From Alphaproteobacteria bacterium (GTDB lineage Bacteria > Pseudomonadota > Alphaproteobacteria > Acetobacterales > Acetobacteraceae): 52,858 nt of DNA. Made by a program: the position numbers and the translations under genes. This document shows, piece by piece, positions 17,051 to 25,438 of this stretch. The stretch covers positions 8,847-61,704 of the forward strand of contig JAPLOI010000028.1 in assembly GCA_026400815.1 (NCBI GenBank), in the 5' to 3' direction. Under the pieces are notes generated by a model. It was not told where the DNA came from. It was given only the letters and a program-made list of their open reading frames with translations, and did no database searches. Numbering within the stretch: the first letter of the stretch is position 1; every line of letters starts with the position of its first letter.

Positions 17051-19676
17051 CGACGAAGCGGCGGAACACGGCGCCCAGCGCGATCAGGCTGAGGCCGAGG
17101 CCGAGGAAGTTCAGCACGCGCCACAGCCCGCCCAGCTCGGCCATGTCCAGCAGGAACACCTTGGCGACCACCACGGCGATCACGCCCAAAGCGGCCAGGC
17201 GCACGCTGCGGGCGCGCAGGCGGATGCCGGTGGCCATCAACGCGGCGCCATAGGCGAGCCAGGCGCCGGAGAGGGTCCACATCTCCGCCTCCGTCAGCTC
17301 GGCGTCGCCGAGCGTGGCGTCGGGGTGGAAGGAAAGCCTGACCGTGAGGCTCAGCCAGGCGAAGCCTGCGAGCAGGGCGTAGAAGCCGAGCGGCTTGAGG
17401 GCGCGGGCGAGTTCGCGCTGGGCCAGGACGGCGCCGGCCAGCAGGGCAGGGACGAGGTAGGCGAAGGCGAGCTCGGTGTGGCTCGATGCGTCGTCCATCC
17501 AGACGGGGTTGGCGAGCAGCAGCAGCACGCCGCCGAGCAGGGCGAGCATGCCTTGGATGCGCCAGGCGATGGCGAGCACGCGGCGGCCGGCGCGGCGGGA
17601 GAGCATGAGGCCGGCCAGGGCTTGGGCGCCGAGGGCGGAGACGTGCAGGCCCATCTCCAGCCTGGTGCTGTCGGCTTCGAAGTCGCCGCTGCCCTGCCAG
17701 TGGCGGATCTGCAGTGCGACGAAGACGTTGGCGAAGGCGATGGCGCCGGCTTCCAGCACCGCCACGGCGAGGTCGTCGCCGCGGCGCAGGAACATGCGGG
17801 CGGCGAGCCAGAAGCAGGCGGCGGGCACCGCGTAGGCGAGCCAGAGGCCGTTCGCCACCGGGGCGGTGCCGAAGCCGTAATCCAGCACGTACCAGTTGCC
17901 GAGCAGGCGGATGATGACCAGCGCGGCGACGGCCAGGGCCACGCGGCGCAGGGCGGGGAGGTCCGTGCGCGCCTCGATCCAGGCCAGCGGGGGGAGCATC
18001 AGGGCGATGGCGAGCGTGACCCAGTGGTCGTGCAGCACGATGGCGAGGCCGACGCAGATCGCGGCGATGGCGCCGGCGGCGTGGGCTCCGGCTCGTTGCA
18101 GCCCGCCTTCCTTCATCGCGGCCGTGGCGGCGGCGACAGAGATGGCGGCCAGGGCGGCGGCGGCCAGGGCCCAGGCGGCGTCGGCCTGGAAGCGGGCGAC
18201 CTGCAGGTAGGTGATGCCGAGGGTGACGACCGGCACCGTAGCGGCCAGCCTGGCCCAGCGCACCGGGCGGTCGCCCCAGCGTTCCAGCACGAAGCCGCAC
18301 AGGGCGAAGAAGGCGCCCATCGAGATCGCGGTGAACAGCAGGGGCTGGATCACCTGCGGGGCCCAGGCGCCGGGCAGGAAGGCCTGCACTGCGCCTTCCA
18401 CCGTGATCGTCTCGCCGGTGGGCTGCCAGGCGGGCATGGCCCAGACGAGAAGTGTCAGCACGAACAGTAGGGCGGCGAGCCAGGGCAGGCGGTCCAGCCG
18501 TGCGTCGCGCGCGCCGACGGCCACGGCGAGGGGGGCGAGGAGCAGCACGCCGAGGCGCACGGAGAAATCCGTCACCTCACCCGAGAGGATCACACCGGCG
18601 AGGCCGAGGGCGAGGAATGGCACCCAGGAGAGGCGCAGGCCCACGGGATGATCCAGTGCCGCGCGTGGCAGGCCCAGCAAATGGAGGGCCGCGGCGGCGG
18701 GCACGAACAGGCCGGGCGCCCAATACGCGGTGCCGAGCGCGCCGGTGGCAGAAAGCCCCACCCAGACCGCGCCGGCGATGGTGGCGATCCAGCCCAGCCA
18801 GGCCCAGGCGCTGAAGCGCACCACGGCCACCGCGGCGGCAGTGACGAAGAGCAGGTAGCCGAACAGGCCCGGCGCGTTGGGGGTGGTGGTTTCCACCAAC
18901 GCGGGCGTGGCGAAGGCGGCGGCCACGCCCACCACGCCGACCAGCGGGCCGAAGCGCAGGGAGGCGATGAGGCCCACCAGGGATGCGGCGGCCATCAGCA
19001 CGAAGCCGACCAGCGGCGGCACGAGGCCATACATCGCCCCGGTGGCATAGGCGGCGCCGAACAGCACTGCGGCCCCGCCGGCCGCCAGCGCCGCGGGCCC
19101 GTGATCGGCCAGCAACAGTTCGGGCGGGATCGGGGCCTCGGGGTCGATGCCGTCGGGGCGTTCGGGCGCGGGGCGGCGGCGCAGCCATTCGGCGCCGGCC
19201 AGCAGGGCGAGGCCGAGCAGCATGGCCAGCACGCAACGCACGGCGGGGCCGAGCCAGCCCTCCTCCACCCCGTAGCGCACCAGGAACACGCCGGCGAGCA
19301 GCAGGGCGGCGGCACCCAGCCAGACGCCCCAGCGCATGGTGAGCAGCGCCTCGATATCGATCTTCGGGCCCGCCGGCGGGGGCGGCGGTTCGGGCGCCGC
19401 TTCCGGCACCAAGCCGGCCTGGGGCACCGAGCCGCGCTGGGTGGGCGGCGGGCCGAAGGGGGAGGGGCGGGCGCCTGGTGGCAGGGCTGGTTCGGGGGAG
19501 GGCGCGGCCTCGCCGGCCGCAATGGGATCAACCTCGGCGGTGATCGGGCGGCCCTCGGCCAGGGCGCGGCGCAGCTCGGCCAGTTCGCGCCGCGCGCTGC
19601 GGGCCTGGAAGAACCCGACGATGCCGAGCACCCATCCGACGACGACGGCCAGCGCCACCAGGACCAGGAATTCCAT
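17007..19676 (-). CDS. DUF2339 giant polytopic membrane protein
   Basis: An 889-residue inner-membrane protein with more than twenty hydrophobic helices and no known activity. The ATG at 19676 (MEFLVLVALAVVVGWVLG) begins with a membrane helix. A predicted coiled region (FFQARSARRELAELRRALAEG) and a Pro/Ala-rich linker (about 45-115) follow, then KIDIEALLTMRWGVWLGAAALLLAG, a hallmark of DUF2339. The remainder is almost continuous hydrophobic helices. The 3' end overlaps the converging epoxide-hydrolase-like gene by 44 bases. It diverges from rplY with 160 bases between. Roles in envelope polymer or lipid handling have been guessed for such proteins but nothing in the sequence proves one. Confidence 0.85.
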   Translation of the reverse strand: MEFLVLVALAVVVGWVLGIVGFFQARSARRELAELRRALAEGRPITAEVDPIAAGEAAPSPEPALPPGARPSPFGPPPTQRGSVPQAGLVPEAAPEPPPPPAGPKIDIEALLTMRWGVWLGAAALLLAGVFLVRYGVEEGWLGPAVRCVLAMLLGLALLAGAEWLRRRPAPERPDGIDPEAPIPPELLLADHGPAALAAGGAAVLFGAAYATGAMYGLVPPLVGFVLMAAASLVGLIASLRFGPLVGVVGVAAAFATPALVETTTPNAPGLFGYLLFVTAAAVAVVRFSAWAWLGWIATIAGAVWVGLSATGALGTAYWAPGLFVPAAAALHLLGLPRAALDHPVGLRLSWVPFLALGLAGVILSGEVTDFSVRLGVLLLAPLAVAVGARDARLDRLPWLAALLFVLTLLVWAMPAWQPTGETITVEGAVQAFLPGAWAPQVIQPLLFTAISMGAFFALCGFVLERWGDRPVRWARLAATVPVVTLGITYLQVARFQADAAWALAAAALAAISVAAATAAMKEGGLQRAGAHAAGAIAAICVGLAIVLHDHWVTLAIALMLPPLAWIEARTDLPALRRVALAVAALVIIRLLGNWYVLDYGFGTAPVANGLWLAYAVPAACFWLAARMFLRRGDDLAVAVLEAGAIAFANVFVALQIRHWQGSGDFEADSTRLEMGLHVSALGAQALAGLMLSRRAGRRVLAIAWRIQGMLALLGGVLLLLANPVWMDDASSHTELAFAYLVPALLAGAVLAQRELARALKPLGFYALLAGFAWLSLTVRLSFHPDATLGDAELTEAEMWTLSGAWLAYGAALMATGIRLRARSVRLAALGVIAVVVAKVFLLDMAELGGLWRVLNFLGLGLSLIALGAVFRRFVATAKPDPETPATPP

Positions 19677-19786
19677 GGGCGCAATGAGGCTCGCATGCCT
19701 CCCCACCGGTCAAGGCATTTGCGCGCGACCGCCGGGCTTGCTACGTCGCCGCTGCCCCCCGATCGGGTGGCAACCGAAAAGTCTAG

Positions 19787-19812
19787 GCGCCGGCACCCCT
19801 GGAGGCCGGCGC
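19787..19812 (+). promoter_or_regulatory. GC-rich leader hairpin upstream of rplY
   Basis: GCGCCGGC (19787-19794) and GCCGGCGC (19805-19812) form a perfect 8-bp stem followed by TTT, 24 bases before the rplY ATG. It could be an attenuator or an autogenous control site, as for several ribosomal-protein leaders. It is also a plain palindrome, so confidence is low. Confidence 0.35.
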
Positions 19813-19836
19813 TTTACGTTCATCTGGAGCGAGAAA

Positions 19837-20478
19837 ATGGCCAACTTCGTGACGATCGAGGCCGCTTCGCGCGAGCGTGCAGGTAAGGGGGCAGCACGCG
19901 CGACCCGGCGGCAGGGCCTTGTGCCCGCTGTTATCTACGGTGCCAAGCAGGCGCCGACCCTGATCGCCCTTGAGCCCAAGGCGGTCTTGAAGGAAATCCA
20001 CCAGTCCGGCTGGCGCTCGCGCCTGTTCGAGCTGAAGGTGGGCAATGAAAGCACCCGCGCCCTGATCCGCGACGTGCAGTTCCACCCGGTGACCGACAAG
20101 CCGGAACATGTGGATTTCCAGCGCCTTGCCCCCGGCGAGAAGATCCGCGTGGCCGTCTCCGTTGTGTTCCACAACGAGCTGACCTCCGTGGGCCTGAAGC
20201 GCGGTGGCATGCTGAACGTGGTGCGCCACACCGTGGAATGCCTGGTGGACCCCGATACCGTGCCGCCGCATTTCGATGCCGACCTGGGCCCGCTGGACAT
20301 CAACGACAACATCCGTTGGTCCGACCTGAAGGGCACCGAGGGCATTAAGCCGACCATCACCGACCGCGACTTCGTGATCGCCACGGTGGCTGCGCCGACC
20401 AAGATGGCCGAGGCCGCCGAGGCGACGCCGGCTGGCGGCTCCAAGGCGCCGTCGAAGCCCGCCGCGAAAAAGAAGTAA
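19837..20478 (+). CDS. rplY: 50S ribosomal protein L25 / general stress protein Ctc
   Basis: A 213-residue long-form L25 (CTC type) that binds 5S rRNA in the large subunit. The ATG at 19837 follows GGAG at 19826-19829. The N-terminal L25 domain (about 1-95) contains RERAGKGAARATRRQGLVPAVIYG and the C-terminal beta domain (about 100-190) contains HTVECLVDPDTVPPHFDADL and GDLDIN-like PLDINDNIRW. A Lys/Ala/Pro-rich tail ends the protein (SKPAAKKK). It is followed after 34 bases by pth and then ychF, a gene order widely conserved in bacteria (ctc-pth-ychF) and consistent with a translation-quality operon. Confidence 0.97.
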   Translation: MANFVTIEAASRERAGKGAARATRRQGLVPAVIYGAKQAPTLIALEPKAVLKEIHQSGWRSRLFELKVGNESTRALIRDVQFHPVTDKPEHVDFQRLAPGEKIRVAVSVVFHNELTSVGLKRGGMLNVVRHTVECLVDPDTVPPHFDADLGPLDINDNIRWSDLKGTEGIKPTITDRDFVIATVAAPTKMAEAAEATPAGGSKAPSKPAAKKK

Positions 20479-20512
20479 TCCGCCCAAGGACTGACATTGG
20501 GGGGCCGATGAC

Positions 20513-21091
20513 GTGAAGCTGTGGGTGGGGCTGGGCAATCCTGAGCCCGGCATGCTGCGCCAGCGCCACAACATCGGCTTCATGGCGCTGGACCGGATTG
20601 CGCACCGCCACGGGTTCTCCCCGTGGCGGCAGCGTTTCAAGGGCCTGGTGGCCGAAGGCAGCATCGGCGGCATCAAGGTGCTGGCGCTGAAGCCGATGAC
20701 CTACATGAACGCCTCTGGCGAGAGCGTTCAGCCGGCCGCCGGCTTCTTCAAGCTGGCACCGGCCGACATCACCGCCTTCCACGACGAACTGGATCTGGCA
20801 CCCGGCAAGGTGCGGGTGAAGAAGGGCGGCGGGGCGGCGGGGCATAACGGCCTGCGCAGCATGGACCGCCAGCTGGGCACGCCCGACTACTGGCGCGTTC
20901 GGCTGGGCATCGGCCACCCCGGCGACAAGGCGCGGGTGACCGGGCACGTGCTGGGCGATTTCCACAAGGTGGACCAGGACTGGCTGATCGCGCTGCTGGA
21001 TGCCGTGGCGGATGCCGCGCCGATGCTGGCGGCCGACAAACCCGAAGATTTCATGACGCGCGTGGCGCTCCTGACGCAGGAAACGAAATAA
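20513..21091 (+). CDS. pth: Peptidyl-tRNA hydrolase
   Basis: A 192-residue cytoplasmic esterase that releases peptides from stalled peptidyl-tRNA and recycles the tRNA. The start is GTG at 20513 with a G-rich stretch upstream; the nearby ATG at 20508 is out of frame. Family signatures are MKLWVGLGNPEPGM, the catalytic histidine at residue 19 (QRHNIGFMALD), KPMTYMNASGESV, FHDELDLAPGKVRVKKGGGAAGHNGLRSM and VRLGIGHPG. It follows rplY by 34 bases, and its TAA shares one base with the ATG of ychF, indicating translational coupling. Confidence 0.97.
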   Translation: MKLWVGLGNPEPGMLRQRHNIGFMALDRIAHRHGFSPWRQRFKGLVAEGSIGGIKVLALKPMTYMNASGESVQPAAGFFKLAPADITAFHDELDLAPGKVRVKKGGGAAGHNGLRSMDRQLGTPDYWRVRLGIGHPGDKARVTGHVLGDFHKVDQDWLIALLDAVADAAPMLAADKPEDFMTRVALLTQETK

Positions 21092-22185
21092 TGGGATTCA
21101 ACTGCGGCATCGTCGGCCTGCCCAATGTGGGCAAGAGCACGCTGTTCAACGCACTCACCGCCACCGTGGCGGCGCAGGCGGCGAACTACCCGTTCTGCAC
21201 CATCGAGCCCAATGTGGGCCGCGTGGCGGTGCCCGATCCGCGCCTCGATATGCTCACCAAGATCGGCAAGTCGCAGAAGACCGTGCCGACCAGCCTGGAA
21301 TTCGTGGATATCGCCGGCCTGGTGCGCGGCGCCAGCAAGGGCGAGGGGTTGGGCAACCAGTTCCTGGCCAACATCCGCGAGGTGGATGCCATCGTGCACG
21401 TGCTGCGCTGCTTCGAGGATGGCGACGTGACCCATGTGGAAGGCAGCGTGGACCCGATCCGCGATGCCGAGACGGTGGAGACGGAGCTGATGCTCTCCGA
21501 CCTCGACAGCCTGGAGAAGCGGCTGATCGCGGCACAGAAGAAGGCGCGCGGCGGGGATAAGGAGAGCATCGCCCAGGTGGCGCTGATGGAGCCGATCGTG
21601 GCGGCGCTGACCGAAGGCCGCATGGCGCGCACGGCGATCCCGAAGGGGCAGGAGGAGGCGGTGCGCCAGCTCAACCTGCTCACCTCCAAGCCCGTGCTGT
21701 ATGTGTGCAACGTGGCGGAATCCGAGGCCGCCACCGGCAACGCCCATTCCGCCCGCGTGGCCGAGCGGGCCAAATCCGAGGGGGCGCGCCATGTGATCGT
21801 TTCCGCCGCGATCGAGGCGGAGGTGGCGCAGCTGCCGGAGGAGGACCGCAAGGACTTCCTGGATGGCCTGGGGCTGGAGGATAGCGGGCTCGACCGCGTG
21901 ATCCGCGAGGGCTACGCGCTGCTGGGGCTGATCACCTACTTCACCTGCGGGCCGAAGGAAGCCCGGGCCTGGACGATCATTGCCGGCACCAAGGCGCCCG
22001 CCGCCGCCGGCGTGATCCATGGTGATTTCGAACGCGGCTTCATCGCGGCGGAGACGATCGGCTACGAGGATTACGTGGCCTGCAAGGGCGAAGTGGGCGC
22101 GAAGGCGACTGGCAAGATGCACGTGGAAGGCAAGGAATACATCGTGCGCGATGGCGACGTGATGCTGTTCCGCTTCAATGTGTAG
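21091..22185 (+). CDS. ychF: Redox-regulated ribosome-associated ATPase/GTPase YchF
   Basis: A 364-residue Obg-related P-loop NTPase, known to prefer ATP and to bind ribosomes and stress-response factors. The G1 loop is GLPNVGKSTLFNAL (residues 8-21) and G3 lies in VDIAGLVRGASKGEGLGNQFL. NVAESEAA follows VLYVC at the modified G4 site, explaining relaxed nucleotide specificity. A helical coiled-coil insertion (SDLDSLEKRLIAAQKKARGG) and a C-terminal TGS domain (about 280-364; LLGLITYFTCGPKEARAWT) complete the protein. AGGAAA inside the end of pth serves as ribosome binding site, and the start overlaps the pth stop by one base. Confidence 0.97.
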   Translation: MGFNCGIVGLPNVGKSTLFNALTATVAAQAANYPFCTIEPNVGRVAVPDPRLDMLTKIGKSQKTVPTSLEFVDIAGLVRGASKGEGLGNQFLANIREVDAIVHVLRCFEDGDVTHVEGSVDPIRDAETVETELMLSDLDSLEKRLIAAQKKARGGDKESIAQVALMEPIVAALTEGRMARTAIPKGQEEAVRQLNLLTSKPVLYVCNVAESEAATGNAHSARVAERAKSEGARHVIVSAAIEAEVAQLPEEDRKDFLDGLGLEDSGLDRVIREGYALLGLITYFTCGPKEARAWTIIAGTKAPAAAGVIHGDFERGFIAAETIGYEDYVACKGEVGAKATGKMHVEGKEYIVRDGDVMLFRFNV

Positions 22186-22261
22186 GCAAGCGTCTGCTTT
22201 TTGTGAACACCTTGCGCCCGTAGATCACCCAGACGAGGCGCAGTTCATGAAGTTTTTTTTG

Positions 22262-22287
22262 CTTCTTTTTTGTTCACAAAAAAGAAG
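22262..22287. repeat. AT-rich border hairpin immediately before the RsmB-type gene
   Basis: CTTCTTTTTT (22262-22271) and AAAAAAGAAG (22278-22287) form a perfect 10-bp stem with the loop GTTCAC. The right arm ends nine bases before the ATG at 22297, so the purine-rich arm AAAAAAGAAGAG is the only possible ribosome binding region. Folding would hide it. Confidence 0.8.
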
Positions 22288-22296
22288 AGTCTTCTG

Positions 22297-23526
22297 ATGG
22301 CTGCCGATCCCACCCGCCTCGCCGCCTTCGACCTGCTGTCCGCGGTGCTGGAGAAGCATCGCACGCTGGAACACGCGCTGGATTCCCTGCCGCGCATCGA
22401 CCCGCGCGACAAGGCGGCCGCCCATCGCCTGGCCGCCAGCGTGCTGCGCCGGGCCGGCACGCTGGATGCGGTGCTGGAGCCGTTCCTGCGACGGGCCCCG
22501 CCGGATCCCGTCCGCAACATCCTGCGTCTTGGCGCCGCGGGCCTGCTGCTGCTGGAAACGCCCGCCCACGCGGCCGTGGCCACCGCCGTGGACCTCGCGC
22601 GCGCCCGTGGCCTGGCCCCCTTCACCGGCCTCATCAACGCCGTGCTGCGCAAGCTCACCCCGGCCGCGCTCGAAGGGCTTGATGCGCCGCGGCTGGATAC
22701 GCCGCCGTGGCTCTGGGCCAGCTGGGGGCGCGGGGCCCGCGCGATCGCGGAGGCGCACCAGCAGGAGGCGCCGCTCGATCTTTCCCTGAAGCCCGGCGCG
22801 GAACCGCCACCGGGGGGGGAGGCGCTGCCGACCGGCTCGTATCGCTACCCGCCGGGCACCCGCGTGGCTGATCTGCCGGGCTTCGCCGAGGGCAGCTTCT
22901 GGGTGCAGGACGCCGCCGCGGCGCTGCCGGCCTTTCTGCTGGCGCCGCGGCCCGGGGAGCGCATCGTCGATCTCTGCGCCGCGCCCGGCGGCAAGACCGC
23001 CCAGCTGGCCGCTGCCGGCGCGGAAGTGACCGCGGTGGAGCAGAACCCCTCCCGCCTCGCCCGCCTGCGCGAGAACCTGGCGCGCCTCCAGCTCCAGGCC
23101 GAGACCGTGGAGGCCGATGCCACCACCTGGCAGCCGCCCGCGCTGTTCGATGCCGTGCTGCTGGATGCGCCCTGCACTGCCACCGGCACCATCCGCCGCC
23201 ATCCGGAAATCCCCCACCTCCGCCGGCCGCGGGACGTCACCGCGATGGCCGAGGCGCAGGACAAGCTGCTGGCCGCCGCCGCCGCCATGCTGAAACCCGG
23301 CGGGCGGTTGATCTACGCCGTGTGCTCCCTGCAGCCGGAGGAAGGCCCGGATCGCCTGCAGGCGGCGCTGGACCGGCTGCCGCTGGCCGCAGACCCCTTC
23401 ACGGACGCGGAATGCCCCTTGCCAGATGCCCTGTTCCTGGACGGCACGCTGCGCACCAGCCCCGCCCTGTGGCCCGAACGCGGCGGGATGGACGGGTTCT
23501 TCATCGCGCGGATGCGGCGGAGGTAA
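22297..23526 (+). CDS. RsmB/NOP2-type RNA (cytosine-5) methyltransferase
   Basis: A 409-residue SAM-dependent enzyme, probably methylating 16S rRNA at C967 as RsmB does. The ATG at 22297 is chosen because the longer frame would translate through the AT-rich hairpin. The N-terminal NusB-like RNA-binding domain (about 5-130; RLAAFDLLSAVLEKHRTLEHAL) precedes the Rossmann domain. SAM motif I is VDLCAAPGGKTAQLA, the motif-IV cysteine is in LLDAPCTATGTIRRHPEI, and the motif-VI cysteine in LIYAVCSLQPEEG. Length and domain order match RsmB, but this family has paralogues in alphaproteobacteria. Its start lies nine bases after the hairpin at 22262-22287, which may restrict translation. Confidence 0.9.
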   Translation: MAADPTRLAAFDLLSAVLEKHRTLEHALDSLPRIDPRDKAAAHRLAASVLRRAGTLDAVLEPFLRRAPPDPVRNILRLGAAGLLLLETPAHAAVATAVDLARARGLAPFTGLINAVLRKLTPAALEGLDAPRLDTPPWLWASWGRGARAIAEAHQQEAPLDLSLKPGAEPPPGGEALPTGSYRYPPGTRVADLPGFAEGSFWVQDAAAALPAFLLAPRPGERIVDLCAAPGGKTAQLAAAGAEVTAVEQNPSRLARLRENLARLQLQAETVEADATTWQPPALFDAVLLDAPCTATGTIRRHPEIPHLRRPRDVTAMAEAQDKLLAAAAAMLKPGGRLIYAVCSLQPEEGPDRLQAALDRLPLAADPFTDAECPLPDALFLDGTLRTSPALWPERGGMDGFFIARMRRR

Positions 23527-23635
23527 GGAAGGCCTGGGGCTCTGCCTTTGCCTTCCTCGCCGCGCCCGCACCCGTTGGTTGACAGGCTGGCGGTGGCCCG
23601 CCCAGGGTCGGAGAACGTGAGAAGGAGGATGGTTC

Positions 23636-25429
23636 ATGGCGCACGATGAGTCTGGCGACGACGGGCGGCTGCGCAGCCAGCGTTGGTTCGACAATCCCGG
23701 CAACCCATCGATGACGGCGCTGTATCTGGAACGGCAGCTGAATTTCGGGCTGACGCGCGAGGAGCTGCAGGCGGGGCGGCCGATCATCGGGATTGCGCAG
23801 ACGGGCAGCGATATCGCGCCGTGCAACCGGCACCACATCGCGTTGGCGGAGCGCACGAAGGCGGGTATTCGCGATGCCGGGGGGATTCCGCTGGAATTCC
23901 CGATCCATCCGATCCAGGAGACCCTGAAGCGTCCGACGGCGGCGCTGGACCGGAACCTGGCGTATCTCTCGCTGGTGGAGGTACTGCACGGCTACCCGAT
24001 CGACGGCGTGGTGCTGACCACGGGCTGCGACAAGACCACGCCGGCGTGCCTGATGGGCGCGGCCACCATGAATATTCCCGCCATCGCGCTCTCGGGCGGG
24101 CCGATGCTGGACGGGTGGTGGAAGGGGCGGCTTTCGGGCTCCGGCACCATCGTGTGGGAGGGGCGCAAGCTCCATGCCGAGGGCAAGATCGGCTATGAGG
24201 AGTTCATGGAGATGGTGTGCTCCTCCGCACCCTCCATCGGCCATTGCAACACGATGGGCACGGCGACCTCGATGAATTCGCTGGCCGAGGCGCTGGGGAT
24301 GAGCCTGCCAGGCAGTGCGGCGATTCCGGCGCCGTACCGCGAGCGCGGGCAGGTGGCGTACTACACCGGCAAGCGCATCGTGGAGATGGTGCGCGAGAAG
24401 CTGCGGCCTTCGGACATCATGACCAAGAAGGCGTTCGAGAACGCGGTGGTGGCCGCCGCGGCGCTGGGGGCGAGTTCGAACTGCCCGGTTCACATGGTGG
24501 CGATCGCGCGGCACATGGGCGTGGAGCACACGCTGGACGATTGGCAGCGGCTGGGGCCGGAGATTCCGCTGCTGGTGGATCTGCAGCCGGCCGGGCGCTT
24601 CCTGGGCGAGATGTTCTATCGCGCGGGCGGCGTGCCGGCGGTGATGAAGGAGCTGGCCAACGCGGGCAAGCTGCACCTGGATGTGATGACGGTGAACGGC
24701 AAGACGCTGGGCGAGAACCTGGAGCGCGTGCCGGACGGGGACCGCGAGGTGATCCGCAGCTACGGCAAGCCGATGATGGAGCGGGCCGGCTACGTGGTGC
24801 TCAGCGGCAACATCTTCGACAGCGCGGTGATGAAGATCAGCGTGATCGACAAGGAGTTCCGCAGCCGGTTCCTCTCTGATCCCTCGCGGCCGAACGTGTT
24901 CGAGGGCAAGGCGATCGTGTTCGAGGGGCCGGAGGACTATCACGACCGGCTGGATGACCCGGCGCTGGGGGTGGAGGAGCAGTCGGTGCTGATCATCCGC
25001 AATTGCGGGCCGGTGGGGTACCCCGGCAGCGCCGAGGTGGTGAACATGCAGCCGCCGGCGGCGATGCTGAAGGCGGGGATCAACGCCCTGCCGACGATGG
25101 GCGATGGGCGGCAGAGCGGGACCTCGGGTTCGCCGAGCATCCTGAACGTGTCGCCCGAGGCGGCCGTTGGCGGCGGGTTGGCGTTGCTGCAGACCGGGGA
25201 TCGGATCCGCATCGATCTCAACACCCAGAAGGTGGATGTGCTGCTGCCGGAAGGCGAGATGGAGCGGCGGCGCGCGGCCTGGACACCGCCGCAGCTGGTG
25301 CACAAAACGCCGTGGGAGGAGATCTATCGTTCCATGGTGGGGCAACTGGGCTCGGGCGGGTGCCTGGAGCCAGCAACGCTGTATCTGAACATCCTGGAGA
25401 CGCGTGGGGAGAGCCGGGACAACCACTGA
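23636..25429 (+). CDS. IlvD/Edd-family sugar-acid dehydratase (xylonate/arabonate type)
   Basis: A 597-residue Fe-S dehydratase expected to convert an aldonic acid such as D-xylonate or L-arabonate to its 2-keto-3-deoxy form. AGGAGG lies 7 bases before the ATG. Family signatures include SMTALYLERQLNFGLTREEL, PIIGIAQTGSDIAPCNRHH, the cluster cysteines in TTGCDKTTPACLMGAATMN and SIGHCNTMGTATSMN, ALGASSNCPVH, VLSGNIFDSAV, NCGPVGYPGSAEVV and GTSGSPSILNVSPEAAVGGG. The N-terminus and C-terminus (GGCLEPATLYLNILETRG) resemble Caulobacter XylD and arabonate dehydratases from memory, rather than branched-chain IlvD. It heads a rightward run containing an SDR and an FAH-type hydrolase that would use its product. 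The exact substrate is unknown. Confidence 0.92.
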   Translation: MAHDESGDDGRLRSQRWFDNPGNPSMTALYLERQLNFGLTREELQAGRPIIGIAQTGSDIAPCNRHHIALAERTKAGIRDAGGIPLEFPIHPIQETLKRPTAALDRNLAYLSLVEVLHGYPIDGVVLTTGCDKTTPACLMGAATMNIPAIALSGGPMLDGWWKGRLSGSGTIVWEGRKLHAEGKIGYEEFMEMVCSSAPSIGHCNTMGTATSMNSLAEALGMSLPGSAAIPAPYRERGQVAYYTGKRIVEMVREKLRPSDIMTKKAFENAVVAAAALGASSNCPVHMVAIARHMGVEHTLDDWQRLGPEIPLLVDLQPAGRFLGEMFYRAGGVPAVMKELANAGKLHLDVMTVNGKTLGENLERVPDGDREVIRSYGKPMMERAGYVVLSGNIFDSAVMKISVIDKEFRSRFLSDPSRPNVFEGKAIVFEGPEDYHDRLDDPALGVEEQSVLIIRNCGPVGYPGSAEVVNMQPPAAMLKAGINALPTMGDGRQSGTSGSPSILNVSPEAAVGGGLALLQTGDRIRIDLNTQKVDVLLPEGEMERRRAAWTPPQLVHKTPWEEIYRSMVGQLGSGGCLEPATLYLNILETRGESRDNH

Positions 25430-25438
25430 GGCACAGGG

